Under the pieces are notes generated by a model. That model was not told the DNA's origin, did no database searches, and saw nothing but the letters and a program-made list of their open reading frames with translations. Positions 22,243 through 34,822 of a stretch of 64,000 bases of DNA are shown in pieces. Within the stretch, counting starts at the first letter, position 1. Every line of letters begins with the position of its first letter. Position numbers and translations under genes: made by a program. Source of the stretch: Quercus robur (Eukaryota; Streptophyta; Magnoliopsida; Fagales; Fagaceae); assembly GCF_932294415.1 (NCBI RefSeq), contig NC_065535.1, forward strand, positions 25,198,782 to 25,262,781. Reading direction: 5' to 3'.

Positions 22243-23180
22243 TAAGAAAAGTTAAAAAATAGTTTTCCTTCAACCCAATTTTTTTTTAATATTATCAAAT
22301 ATAAAAATATGTGGAAAACTATTTTCAAATAGGGTTTTTCATTAAAACAAATAGAGTGTCATTGTTCATTAGTTGTGATGTGTGGGTAATTCAAGTGGGA
22401 ATGGTTGAGAATCTTGAGATTCCTAGGACAAATATGCATATTAGTGTCAGCCCAATGCCTAGCCAGCCTACTAGAGAAAGGCCCTCAAATGGGGACAATG
22501 AGTGATTTTTTTTTTTTTTTTAAATGTGATTTTTTTTTCTCCACTATCAAGAATGTGAAATGTTCAAAAAATTAAGTGATATTGAAGATAATACAAATTT
22601 TTACAAATTGATGTGTCCCTAACCACAAGGAGTAATTCAAATACTCATTTATTATTAAAGTGCCACCAATCACATTCATTGTTACATCAATTTGTAAGTT
22701 TTTTGTAATAAAAATTGTAGTAATTTTAGTTTTTTTTTTTTTTAATAGAATTAGTAAGTGAATTAGTCATATTAAAAAAGGAAAAATAATGGATTTAAAA
22801 TTAAAAAAAAAAATGTAGAACAATAATTAAATATTATTTAAGTGCTATTTAAATATCAAAAGATCCATTTAAATAAGCACTAAGTCTCCTCCTTACCATG
22901 TCAGTAATTTCATGACTCTCACTTTTAGAGTTCTTGGAGATTATTTTGAGTTTTTTACTTAACTATCAAAGGGTCTTTGCTCGGCACTACATCGATGTAC
23001 CCTATACGTGTTTCATTTTTCAGGTCTTCTAACATTGTGAGTATGGACAACTGGCTTATTGTTAGTAACAAATCTGTGCATCATTAGTTACAACAGGGAG
23101 AAGAATTTAAACTCTGGATATTTCTATTGGAATACAACAGGGAGGGGAATTTAAAATCTGGATATCTCTATTGAGAACAT

Positions 23181-23217
<37 letters not shown>

Positions 23218-23762
23218 TATCAATTTGTTGAGTTACAAGTTCTTGGCAACTATAAATGGTTTAATTTGACAACTTTATAAGGCTTATAATTTCTATGGGG
23301 CTACCCAGTCGCTAACACATCAATGAAAGGTTTTGTGAAGCAACATGACTGGGTTAAAACTCCCATTAATTGCATAAAACTTAACTTCAATGTGACTATA
23401 AATTAGGAGTGTTCACTAAACCGTAAAAATTGCACTAAAATTACCCGCAAAATGGTTTAACCACACCGCATTGTACCATCTATATATTAATATATTTATT
23501 ATATATATTATAAAGACAAAATATCAAATACATTATACATTAATAATTTAATACCCTAGTAGCAGCTCCCTAGCCATATCTTACTATTTCAGTTTCTTAA
23601 AAAAATAAAAAATAAATAAATATCTTATCACCCTTTTAGCCCTCAGATCCTAGCCGCCACACTACCACTCGAACTGTCACTACTGTTGCACTAAATCTAC
23701 TACTGCGGTATTTATCATTCTCTATGTGATCAATCCAAGTTTCTCTTTGTTGAAGTTAATTT

Positions 23763-24094
23763 ATTGGCCTATCGCGGTATTTACTTAGGACAAAGTAGCT
23801 TATATATGATAAAATTGTTAATTATATTATTATTTTATTGATTGTTGCCGTTGCTATTTGGAAAGTGCTGAGTCAATAGCTATATGGCCTATGTTAGATA
23901 TTTAAGTTTAATTTTTGTGGGTTTTCTTCATTTTTGTTTGTTGCTGAATCTGGGTTTATATCTAACGTAGGCCATAGCCATTGACCCATCGCTTCCCAAA
24001 TAGCAACGGCAACAATCAATAAAATAATAATATAATTAACAATTTTATCATATATAAGCTACTTTGTCCTGAGTAAATACCGCAATGGGCCAAT
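23763..24094. repeat. Large palindrome, about 138-bp arms
   Basis: The arms 23763-23901 and 23958-24094 are almost perfect reverse complements (for example TTGGCCTATCGCGGTATTTA against TAAATACCGCAATGGGCCAA) around a loop of about 56 bp. The arms are more similar to each other than the hAT ends are, so the palindrome is younger or subject to conversion. Confidence 0.9.
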
Positions 24095-24096
24095 GG

Positions 24097-24098
<2 letters not shown>

Positions 24099-24141
<43 letters not shown>
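24099..24141. repeat. (TA)n microsatellite
   Basis: About 40 bp of alternating TA directly after the right palindrome arm. Confidence 0.9.
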
Positions 24142-24144
<3 letters not shown>

Positions 24145-24770
24145 TATAAATATAGCAAGATGTTGCAGCAGCTAATTTTCTAAAACTATAAAATTGTATA
24201 TCGGTGTATTGTTCTAATGTTCTTTGTTTATCTGTATATATTAAGAGAATTCGGAAATTTAGTTATTGCTTTTTTTCCTGTCAAAAATACCCCTAAATTA
24301 ATTAATCAACAACTTCAAAATGAGGTTAAAATAGTAAATTGGAAAAAGAAAGTCAGTTATTGTTTTTTTTTTACTGTAAAAAATACCCCTACCTAAAACT
24401 TAAAAATAAGATTAAAATAGTAAATTGACAAAAATAATAAATTTCTACTTTTACGTTAAAATGCCTTCTTGCTTCTAATAAACTCCTACTTTTACGTTGA
24501 TTTAAATTCCTACTTCTACTCACTAACTCCCTACAAAATAGGATTACTCTTTTGTTAGTTTTAAAACTCATCCAATCTACAAAACTCACCACACGTATTA
24601 TTTTTTTATTTTATTTTTTTAACTGCATCTTATACACTACATTGTATTGCACCGCACATGTGACTACAAAAAAGAGGTGCAATGCGGTTATAGTTTTGGT
24701 TAAACCGCACCACAAAGTGCGGTGCTAAAAATGGCCAAAACTACAACGCACCAAACTGCGAACACCCCTA

Positions 24771-26000
24771 CTACAAACTAATGACAACTCAAGTTTGCAT
24801 GTGTTGTTTAAACTTAAGGGACTAAATGATAAAAGAAAACTTTAAGGGACTAAAATGGCAATTCACTAAACATAAATGATGTAAATAGTAAATTTGCCTT
24901 TTTTAACTTTAAAATTGTACACAAAACATAAATTTGTGCAGTAAATTTGTGTAGGGACCAAAATTGCATTTTGGGGTCAATGTCAATTTGGTCCTTATAT
25001 TTTACTTATAGTCAATTTGGTTCTTATTATTTTCAACTTGTAGTCAATTTGGTCCATATTATTTTCAATTTGCTATTATTCTAGGTCCAAATTTGAGTCT
25101 GTTTTAGTTGCTAAGTTAATACGCATGTCTCCTGAAGTGGAAATTGGTAAATTTGATTTGTGTTTGGCTATTAAGAAAGTGCAAGAAAATGCGAAAAAAT
25201 TGTGATTTGACAATAATGACCAAATTGATTGCAAGTTGAAAATAATAGAGATCATATTGAATGCTACCAAAATGTAAGGATCAAGTTAATGGCAAACCAT
25301 ATATAGAGACCAAAATGGTATTTTTCGTCTAATATGGAATTCAATGTGCATTTTAAAAACAAATTAAATATGTAATCTAACGGCATGCTTTTCATTTTTT
25401 TTTTTTTGAGAAATAATTATAATATACCACTAACCTCGCAACTCGAACCCTTTCCTCTTAGACCCTCAAACACTTTGTGCATGGGGAGGTGCTAATTCAG
25501 CTACAAGTCCTTTGGCAACAAGTTTTTCATTTGGAAACAAATGAAAGATGTAATCTAACAACATGATTTTCAATGTTATGGATAAAGTTGCCAAAAACCT
25601 GAAACTCAATTCATATTTTCAAATTCTTCGTATAGAGAAATCTAAGTTCAAATCTCCTTCTCCAATTATCAAATTATAGATAAATAAATAAAATTACAAA
25701 CAAAATTACATCTTCAAGATTCCCTTACTCAAGGAAGATAAGATTCCCATCTATTAAATCCTTTCATTCAAATAGGATTAGGTGTGACGTTTCTCAAAAA
25801 AAAAAAAGAAAAAGAAAAAAAAGATTAGGTGTCACATATTCTACTAAAAATGGAAGCAAATTAAAGAACTTCTTATACCACTTTTAGAGATTAAAAATAA
25901 TCTCTGCCTATCAAAAAAAAAAAAAAATCTCTGAGTTGACAAATTTGAATTCCAATAATACCCTCAACTCACGAGGGGCCAAAAACGAAAGTCATCCTAG
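24771..26000. other. Upstream flank of VIP1, repeat-rich
   Basis: TE-like phrases (GGACTAAAATGGCAA, TCAATTTGGTCC repeated three times at 24985-25060), a tRNA-derived SINE at 25397-25522 and poly-A tracts. No gene supported. Confidence 0.5.
25397..25522 (-). mobile_element. tRNA-derived SINE
   Basis: On the minus strand it has a box A-like TAGCTGAATTAGCACC, a box B-like GGTTCGAGTTGC about 50 bp later, and ends in a poly-A tail (T-run at 25397-25409). Flanks share TTTTCATTT, a possible target duplication. Family unnamed. Confidence 0.6.
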
Positions 26001-26066
26001 ACTCTCTCGACTCCACTCTTTCTCTCTCTCCTTCCACAGCCCCCCGACACATCCGGAAATGTCCCC

Positions 26067-26170
26067 CATCACAACCACCACCTAACCACCACCATCAACA
26101 GCACCACCACCACCAGCACCACCTAACCACCACCATCAAGGCATCAACACCACCACCACCACCACCAACA
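26067..26170 (+). repeat. (CAC/CAA)n repeat in the VIP1 5' leader
   Basis: Imperfect CAC/CAA triplets fill the 100 bp before the start codon, most likely 5' UTR of the bZIP gene. Confidence 0.85.
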
Positions 26171-26186
26171 ACAACAGCAGAAAAAG

Positions 26187-29100
26187 ATGGAATCACAGTT
26201 CACAGCAAAGCCACCGCCGGTGGCAGTTGACATATCACAGATGCCTGAGACCCCACAGCTGCGTGGGTCCCACCACCGCAGGGCCCATTCCGACACCTCC
26301 TTCCGTTTTCCCAACTTGGACGACCTTCTCCTCTTCGACCCTTCCGACCTCGACCTCTCCACCCTCCCTTCTCCCCCTCCACGTGGCACTCCCATGGCCG
26401 TTGATTCCTCTGACGAGTCCGCTAAGCCCACATCCGGGTCCATGGCCCACTTCCGAAGCTTGTCTGTTGACTCTGATTTCTTCGAGGGTCTCAGTCTCGG
26501 AACTGGTGACGAGAAAAATGGTGCTGGGGACAAGAGGGTCCGCCATCACAGGCATAGCAATTCCATGGATGGGTCTTCCACGACGTCGTTTGAGGCTGAC
26601 TCCTCGATCGATGCTATGAAGAAAGCTATGGCGCCTGATAGACTCGCCGAGCTTTCTCTGATTGATCCCAAAAGAGCTAAAAGGTAAAGGAGCCCTTGTT
26701 TCTTTTTTGTCACTTTTATTGAAACTTAGTGGTAGGTAAGAGAGAAAGTTGTGTTTACTATTTATATGATGCTATGTTTTTTGAGATTTATGGTTTGTTT
26801 TGTTGATGAATTTATCTAGATTTTTGAGAGGTGAATGGTGCAATTGGGTATTTGTTATTTTGGGTATTGTAGGATTCTTGCTAATAGGCAATCCGCGGCG
26901 CGATCAAAGGAAAGGAAGATACGTTATACTAATGAGCTAGAGAGGAAGGTGCAGACACTTCAGACCGAAGCTACCACACTGTCGGCTCAGGTCACTCTGC
27001 TACAGGTATCACCATTACACTTATAGCTTTATATATGGATTGATAAGAGAGATCTTAAGTTTTTCTTATGCAATGAAACCCTCGGCTAACTATGATGTGA
27101 ATTTTGTTGGTATGTCGCGTTTGTAAATTTTTTCTTTATTGGTAAGTTACATACTTGATCTGTAATCAATTTTAACTACAACTCATTGGAGTAGGAAGTG
27201 CCATTTGAACTACAGCTCATTGGTAACTTGTTTGTATATTTAAGCGATGTGTGGTATAGGTTATTTTCATTGGCTTATTTTGATTAAAGAACAAGACCAA
27301 TCAGTGGAAACTATAAAACATTTACCTCATTTGTATGGGTACTTATACCTTCATCCCTCAACCAAAAAAAAACCCAAAGAGAGACGTATTCAATGGAACT
27401 ATACAATATTTTCCTTCTTTAAATGGATAAGCGCATGCACACACTTTACACACATGCACAAAAAGTTTTAGATCTTACATTTGTGAAGTTGCTAATGTTT
27501 GGTGGCTTGTGCATATCTTCCTTGAAAGTAAAGCATTGTGGTTGCATGAATTTATTAACTTGAAGTTCCATGCTTTCTCTTAGAGCTTTTCGGTTTTCTT
27601 TTTCTACCATGTTAAAGGAAGTGCTGTAAGATTTCTCAACATCTATGAAGAATAAACACCGACTGAAGTCACAGATGTAATATGATGCATGCATAGAAAA
27701 TATATGTCAAAATGGTATTACGATAAGTCTTGTTGTCTACACCTGTATCACGCTGTAATGGAGGGTTGAACCTGCAATGAGGTTCAAAGATATAGTTACA
27801 ATTGTTCCAATCATTTAATTCAGCCCTAAATTAACATACATTCTGGGTGGTGCATAGGTAGCTCACACAAGATATTATTTCAACTAGAGTAATTCCAAGT
27901 ATGTTTAATGGAATGGTATTGATATTGCTTTATATTGCAGCCAACTCTGTTCAAAATGAATCACTCATTTTAAAATAATAATAAAATTTCCTTTTACCAC
28001 AATCACTCATGTTTTGGCTATAGAGGAAATGGTACCAGTATTGCCATGTTTGGCATGGAAAAAGAGGTAAGTAGCATGTAAGGAAAGGATATATATATAT
28101 ATATATATATATATACACTTATTACTTCTTATCAAGAAAGCATGGACATGGCAATTTTCCTGCCATGCCTGTGTTGTACGCATATGGGACACGGCTACAC
28201 CTTCCCTCTCTTCTCTTTTATTTATTTATTTTTTTTCATAATCGGACACGGCTGGGACACACCTTGTGCAAAAAAAGACTAACCCAGCCCATCACAGATC
28301 TTCTTCTTCTTCTTCATCTAATAATCAGACACAGCCGAGACACAACCAGGACACACCTTGTGCAGAAAAAAAAGATTAACTAAACCAGCCCATCACAGAT
28401 CTTCTTCTTCTTCTTGCTCAAGAAGGACCAAAGGAGTCAGGCCAGATCTAAATCCATTTTGTGATTTCCCCCTTTCTCTTTTTTTTTTTTGTTTGTGTGT
28501 GCTTAGGTTAGGCCAACTTCTTTTTAAAATTTTCTTTTATGTGTTTACTTTTTATTATTCTTTTTTCATTATTTAGGTAGACAATAGATACATGTGTGTG
28601 TGTGTATATATATATATATTTATTGTCTACTTACAAAAGAATTTTTAACAATTATTTAAAAACAAATAATATTTTTGATATAAAACCAATTTTGTAACCT
28701 TTGAAATTACAAAACTGGACCTTCAAAATTACATAAATTCTACTTCAATTGGACTTCATACTTGGACCCCATTAAATAAATCTTAAATTGAAGAATTTGC
28801 AAAGTAGTAACAATTACTCTTCTATGTGTGCATCGTTTTTCCCAGTTAGAAAAAAATTGGCTTCAAGTTTTGAGTTTAAAAGTGTTGAAGTATAATAACC
28901 GTTGAACTTGAAATTTGAACCAACTTTTCAATCACCTTCCTAAGCATTACAGATAACAACTGTTTCTTTCCCACCATATCATTAAATGATTAAATTCTTT
29001 TGAAATAATAAAAATCAATTTTTTTAAGGCGTTCAATTTATTGGTCTTGGCTTTTCCATAATCAACCTTATGCTCATTTTGCTTCTCTGTGGTCTCCTTG

Positions 29101-32100
29101 CTCTTCTAATGCATTATTTTGGCTTTTCTTGAAGTTGGACTAATAATGAATCACAAGGTTTAGTTTTCTCCTTAATACCACACCTTTAAGGCATTGAACC
29201 AATACCCAATTGAGGTTGTTATGGCAACAAATTGGTAGGATCATATCCAAAAGATAATTAGATTTTGAAGGGATAATGGTGAATTGGTTGCCAACAAGGG
29301 TGGGGATAAATTTGGGTTTTTAATATAGAATATCTAAGTTATTGACATCTGCTAACCTAATAGGATATTTTTCCAAACTAGCAATTGCCAGCTTATCTAA
29401 AGTTTGTCATATAGAACACAAATCTTATAGCTTTTCTTCTATTGAACACACCCTTTCATTCAATTGTTGCAAAATTTTCTTGGTTTCTACAAAATCTTGA
29501 GAAAATGCATGTAACTTTGAATTTAGTTTTGTGTTGGCGACCACCATCTTGAATGAGATTTTTTTTGGTGAGAACTCATGAATGAGAAATTTTGTCAAGG
29601 GTGGAGAAAAGTTTATCAATGAACTTGTGGTAGGATTTTGGCTCTAATACCAACCAAATTGACATAGGACAAATTAGGGAATTTGTTTATGCGTGCTTGT
29701 GGTGAGTTTGTGGTTGTGAGAATTTGTGGATCTAGGGTTTAGAATTGTAGAAGAAAAGGTTACGAGGTTTTGTTTGGAATTAAAAGGTGATTTGATGAGC
29801 TATTTTATGGATATTTGGTAGAAGAAAGCATGTGGAGTTTTAGGGTTTTGATAAGTAAAAGAAATGGTTTAAGCTAGGGTTGTAAGGAAGAAGGAAAAGG
29901 GTGAATTTTTATGCGGTTGAGGAGCTGTATGAACAATACCCATGATTAGTACCACAAGAGAGAGAAGAAGAAAAGGGAAAAGAGAAAAAGTGGGGAAGAT
30001 TGTGATATCCCAAATTGTCTAGATTGGATTGTTTGGGAGTGTGTTGTGTGAGCATGTGCTGAGTCCCACATTGGGTATTTACCAGTTACTAGGTGGAACT
30101 TGGGTTTATGAGTGATCACGAGGAGCCCCAATTGCAGCTTGATTAGTCATTTTGAGGTGTAAGTGCATATGTAGCTAGTGCTTTCCTCGAATTGTTACAT
30201 TAATACTCAAAAAACTTACTTACCAAAAAAAAAAAAATAATAATAATAATACTCAAAAAACTCAATATTGTTTATTAATTAACTCCAATCTTTGCCAATA
30301 GATTTGTAGCTTAGAGGTCTTGCTCTCTTTTATAAGAAGCACTAGGGTTCAAATCCCCTCTTCCCAAATTATTGAATTATAAATAAAAAATTAGCTCCAT
30401 TATTCTCCGAGTAGATTGAGCATAAATATATATGAGGACTCCTTCTTGTACTAGTAGTATTCGGACACTTAGGGTGTGTTTGGTTGGAGGGGTGGAAAAG
30501 TGGGAAGATAGAGAATGGTGGGAGGATAGAAAAAAATTTTAATTTTTCTCATTTTTGTTTGGTTGGAGTGAAAAAGTGGAGGGATGGAAAAAGTGAGTTT
30601 GTATAAATTTACTCATATACCCTTGTTAAAAAATGATGCACAATTAAAATAAAAAAGTAAAAAAAAAAAAAAAAAAAAGGCAATCACCCAAATTTATTAA
30701 ACAATAAAAATTATGTACAGGAAAAAAAATCATGTCTAATTAAAAAAAAAAAAAAAAAAAAAAACATAACACCACGTACGGCCCAAGAAATCAAAAGAAA
30801 AAAGGATTAAAAAATAAAATAAAAAAGTAGGCAACGTTCCCAGGAAGTGAAAAAAAAAAAAAAATAATAATAATAATAATAAAAATAAAATGTCTTAAAA
30901 GGAGCAAACACCCAGTAAAGCAGGCAGAAGAAAAAAAAAGGCTTAAAAAAAGAAAACCAAGGCAACTGGCCAAAATCAGTGCAATGAGCAATTTTGTCAT
31001 TTATCCATCAAACTCCTCCCACCATGTTTTCTCTCCATTTTGGAGAGACAAGTTTTAGGTGGGCCAGGGTGGAACATGCCTAGGCCCCACCAAAAAATTT
31101 TCTCTCCCTTCCTCCTTACCAAACAACACCCTTCTCCATTTTCTCTCCTATTTTTTCTCCAAAGTTTTCCATCCACCCTATTTCACCTCCAAACAAACAC
31201 ACCCTTAGTTTGACTAGTAAACTAAAAACATAATACAACTAATTGGAACCAAAGAAAATAAAGCCTAAGATATTTAGGATCTCTTAGAAAATTCTGGACT
31301 CAACTAAATTACCAAAATACCTTTTTTTTTTTTTGATACGAAATTACCAAAATACCTTAATTCACAAGGATTGCAAAAATTATAGTTTTACTCATGAATA
31401 CGAATTTGACCATAACTTTTTACATAAAAACCAAAATGTGAAATTGTTCTAACTTTTATCCTAGGACACACAAAATTAGACACTTCAATTAGATAACTTC
31501 TACTTCAATTAGACTTCACACATAGACCCTATAAAATGGTTCACAAAATAAATCTTGAATTTCAAGATGAATTTGCGAAGTAGTAAGTAGTAACAAATTA
31601 CTCTTCCATGGCTACATAACCAAGTTTAACTTAAATCCAACCCTATATGTCTGTATATACACACACATAGTAGTCTTAATTGTATTAGTCAGGGGAAAGG
31701 CTTGTCCCTGAATCATCTTATGCTTCTATTTGTAACTTGACATTACATATTGCTGTTAGTGTTTCATAAGGGTGTATACTACAGAATTCATGTAATATAT
31801 ATGTAAATATCAATTTTCACTTCAGTTTCTGAAGTCTATAAGGTTTTGAGTATTGACTAACATACAATGAGTTACTTTTTTGTTTTTTGTTTGGGGGGAT
31901 GAGTAACTAACATATAATTGTTTACTGAAGGTCACAGAAACTGTTGGATCCTTTTGATTATCAATTACAACAATGTAATAGTCCTTTTTTTTTGGGGGGG
32001 GGGGGTGGGGTTGGGGGAATGTAATTATGTAATAAACCTTAGCCTTCATTTTGGAGTTCATAAAGGAAAGGAATGAAATGGAATGAGTAAATCATAAAGG

Positions 32101-34656
32101 AATGGGAAAGAATGGAATGTATTTGAGTAATGGAAAATAAAGGAATGGAATGAAATTAAGTAATCTTGTTTAAATGTTTTAAAATAAAGCAGTGAAAGTA
32201 ACGTTGTTTGGGAGTAATATGAGAGTAATATAAAAGAAATGTAATGGAATCATTTTATAATAACATTACTATTATACCCCTAATTTAAAATAAAGAGCTG
32301 AATGTATAAGGGTATTTTGGGAGTTCTAATGAAAATTTTGTTAAACTTAATTTCATTTTCTCCAATTCCTCCTAATTTTGAGGGGAATGAAAATTTGAGA
32401 TTTTAAGGGAAAAAAGAGTAATAAGTGTTTCTTCCTACCCATTCATTCCTTCCCACTTAAACTCCAAGGAAATGGACTTTCCATTCCCCTCATTAAAACT
32501 CCCAAACAACGGAATGAAAGGAATATTCTAAAATTATTATTTTCATTTTATTCCATTCCCTCCTCCCAAAGGGATGTTAAATTTGAGCCTATTTTTAAAT
32601 TCACCATGAGTTCATTTACCTCGATGTTCATATTCATATTATAGTTTGAAATTGTTACAATTTGAACCTCTATGAGTCTATGTTAAGTGAAAGTTAACAA
32701 AAAGCCACATAAGCTGTACTTGAACTTGACTAGGCTCTAAATATTTAGCATGTGAGTCGCAAGTGGTAGTTTGACACCAATATAGGATCACAAAATGGCT
32801 TCCTCATTTGTAAAATGCCCAGTCAGTTCAGTGAAGTCTAATGATGATGCCATCATTTTGTGGGTTTTCTTGCACTAAAATACTGCTCTTGAATTTGCTT
32901 GAAGAGCCTTTTAGTTCCCAAAATGGTCTCAAGTGCAATTCATGAGTTTCATTTACTTTGGACTATCGGGGTCTAGATTGCTATGGTTTCAAAACTTGTA
33001 TAAAATTGAAATTTCAGAGTTTAATTTGAAACCAGGGTCATTGGTACAATACTACCATTGAACTTTCAGGGTTTAATTTGAAAGCAATGTCAAACTCTGG
33101 GGTTTATTAAATAATTGAACCCACCCCCCCCCCCACACCCCCCCCCCCCCCCCCCCCCCGGGGCCTGGGTGTGTGGGGGTCCTTTTAATAAATGATTGAT
33201 TTCATTTATTTCAACAGAGAAAAGGTGATTAATTTCATGAAAAAGGGATTAATTGATGTAGCTACATCATGTGTTGGTGGATGTCAAAAATAGTTTGTGG
33301 GAAGAGGCGAGTGATATTTGTTTCAGAGCAGTGGATGTCAGTATTAGTTAGTTTTATGATATGTAAAATGCTTCTCTGCCAGTACTGCATAATATTTTTG
33401 TTAATACAATGCGTGCTTAAATCAGTCTGTATACTGGCAGTGTGTTCATTATACTTTGCCATAACAAGAACAAGAGTAGCCACATTTTGCATCCTTGTAT
33501 TGACTGCTCCATTCAATGATGAATGTTGAACATGTGCTGTATTTTTTTTATAAGAAGGTAGATATTTGTTTTGTACCAGCCTAATATATGGTTTTCCCAT
33601 GGACTCCAGGCATGTGCATGCGTATATGTTTGTGTTGCATCAGGGGCTCCAGTAAATGCCCCCATATATTATTCGTGTTTCCATTTTCATTTTGTCATTT
33701 TGTGCACATCCTCATCTGATCTGATTTTTCTTCTCCCCACCCCCCCCCCCCCCCTCTTTTTTGAATTTAGAATAATATTATATTACAAAGATTCTTGTAA
33801 TAGAGGCATAGGCTAAGTGTGGTGGTCACCTAATTTGATCCGACATGGCAACTTTTAGGCTATTATATATTGGTTAGAAACTTAGAATTTACACACTAAA
33901 CTAAAATAAGGAAAAACGGAGAAGAAATGTTAAGAAGGCTTCTCATGTATATTTTGCGTGATGCAGAGAGACACCACTGGCTTGACTAATGAGAACAAGG
34001 AACTCAAACTGCGATTGCAAGCTATGGAGCAGCAAGCACAACTTAGAGATGGTATGCATTTTGTCAACTGTCTGTAATGGGCCTTTTGAAGCCATTAGGA
34101 TGGGTTGATACAAACTATCATTCACCATTTCATATAAAGTGCAGTACCAAACAACCTAATCAATAAAAATTTCTTGAATTTTTTGAAGTATTTCTTGCAA
34201 GTGCCATAAAAAAGAATACACAATGATTTGGTCTCCATCTGGTTTGCAAATTCCTAGAGAACATAACCTTTGGGTTTTGATGACTTGCATTCTATTCTAA
34301 TGGATTTTGAAGAATAAAATCAGGTCAGGTCAGGTCAGGAATTAATGTAACTATTTACTGTGTGATCTACAGCTCTCAACGAAGCACTGAAGGACGAAGT
34401 GCAGCGGCTTAAGATAGCAGCCGGCCAACTTCCAGCTGTCAACGGCAATCCTTTCAACAGAGGGCTGCCCCCTCAATATTCCTCCCATCAGCCTGCCTTA
34501 CATCACTTTGGTAGTCTCCAGACCCAGACCCAGGCCCAGACCCAGCCACACCAACAGCAACAGCAACAGCGTCACATGACACAGTCATCCACAAACAACC
34601 AGACACTAAATGGGCAGCCTCGCCCTAACTTCTTGGACTACAACCAGAGGGTCTAG
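26187..34656 (+). CDS. VIP1: VIP1-like group I bZIP transcription factor
   Basis: DNA-binding regulator of the VIP1 type, which in Arabidopsis moves to the nucleus after osmotic or immune signalling and binds 14-3-3 proteins when phosphorylated. Coding exons: 26187-26683, 26873-27005, 33967-34051 and 34373-34656; all have GT-AG borders and stay in phase, giving 332 residues (Arabidopsis VIP1 is about 341). The basic region [15 protein letters not shown] has Asn-x7-Lys, the group I signature, followed by a heptad zipper through exons 2-4. Two HxRxxS 14-3-3-type sites are kept: HRRAHS ending at Ser35 and HFRSLS ending at Ser93; a third site (HHRHSNS, Ser124-126) is altered. The N-terminus [15 protein letters not shown] and the C-terminus NGNPFNR...FLDYNQRV also match VIP1. 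The C-terminal part is Gln-rich. No lesions were seen. Intron 2 is 6,961 bp. Confidence 0.93.
28091..28114. repeat. (TA)n microsatellite
   Basis: Alternating TA run within VIP1 intron 2. Confidence 0.85.
28240..28428. repeat. About 94-bp tandem repeat, two copies
   Basis: ACACCTTGTGCA...CAGCCCATCACAGATCTTCTTC occurs twice with a spacing of 94 bp. Confidence 0.8.
29425..29657 (-). mobile_element. Retroelement 5' internal fragment (primer site plus gag-like start)
   Basis: On the minus strand TTGGTATTAGAGCC (29641-29656) closely matches the common initiator-Met-tRNA primer site TGGTATCAGAGC and is followed by a 64-codon frame ([35 protein letters not shown]) that looks like a coiled Gag N-terminus. 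DNA to the right (29660-30190, with TGTGATATCCCAAATTG at 30001) may be LTR. Truncated. Confidence 0.45.
30300..30390 (+). mobile_element. SINE-like tRNA-derived fragment
   Basis: TTGTAGCTTAGAGGTCTTGC (box A-like) and AGGGTTCAAATCCCC (box B-like) are about 40 bp apart; the tail CCCAAATTATTGAATTATAA recurs at 25655-25680. Confidence 0.5.
30472..31204. mobile_element. TIR element (PIF/Harbinger-like), 733 bp, in VIP1 intron 2
   Basis: Inverted ends GGGTGTGTTTGGTTGGAGG and GGGTGTGTTTGTTTGGAGG (right end, reverse complement), flanked by TTA at 30469-30471 and 31205-31207. TTA target duplications are typical of PIF/Harbinger and Tourist-type elements. The inside is A-rich and non-coding. Confidence 0.85.
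32060..32575. repeat. GGAATG-rich inverted repeat element
   Basis: The left part repeats AAAGGAATGGAATG and the right part repeats its complement (CATTCCTTCCC, CCATTCCCTC). It looks like a foldback TE; exact ends unresolved. Confidence 0.5.
33121..33182. repeat. Poly-C tract with adjoining hairpin
   Basis: A run of C with ACAC interruptions is directly followed by GGGGCCTGGGTGTGTGGGGG, which is its near complement. Such a fold is uncommon here and could be a sequencing or assembly artefact. Confidence 0.7.
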
Positions 34657-34822
34657 CAACATCACATGTTATAGTAGCAAATTGATACTTATAAAATAGA
34701 GGGTAATTCATCTCAGGTAGCATCTTGTACATGTATGTATCATGTATGTATATGTATATGTGTTGCAGGTAAATTTGTGAAGGGTGTTGCTCAGAATAGC
34801 AATAGCCCCTTGTATCAGTCAT

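Larger units (their letters stand above)
21161..23403. other. AT-rich intergenic DNA with small MITE copies
   Basis: Contains two copies of a small TIR family (21240-21390 and 21612-21782; a third is at 59585-59757) and an inverted repeat at 22150-22242. A 64-codon open frame at 22311-22505 has no recognisable similarity. No host gene supported. Confidence 0.5.
23404..24770. mobile_element. Non-autonomous hAT element
   Basis: Inverted ends TAGGAGTGTTCACTAAACC (left) and TAGGGGTGTTCGCAGTTTGG (right, reverse complement) are of the TAGGGGTGTTC type found in plant hAT elements. The flanks CTATAAAT and CTACAAAC match at 6 of 8 positions, consistent with an old 8-bp target duplication. No transposase is present. 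The centre is a large palindrome and a TA microsatellite. Confidence 0.75.
27006..33966 (+). other. Giant intron 2 of VIP1
   Basis: Donor CAG|GTATCA and acceptor ATGCAG|AGAGAC. The 6,961 bp hold a TA microsatellite, a 94-bp tandem repeat, a retroelement gag/primer-site fragment, SINE-like pieces, a TTA-flanked TIR element, two copies of a 130-170 bp dispersed repeat (28698-28830 and 31450-31620) and a poly-C hairpin. No gene inside is supported. Confidence 0.9.

Noticed and set aside
26144..26619. Alternative frames over VIP1 exon 1
   Set aside because: Shadows of the GC-rich first exon; only the 26187 frame joins the bZIP exons in phase.
33739..33765. G-quadruplex regulatory element
   Set aside because: Only a homopolymeric C tract is seen; nothing ties it to regulation.
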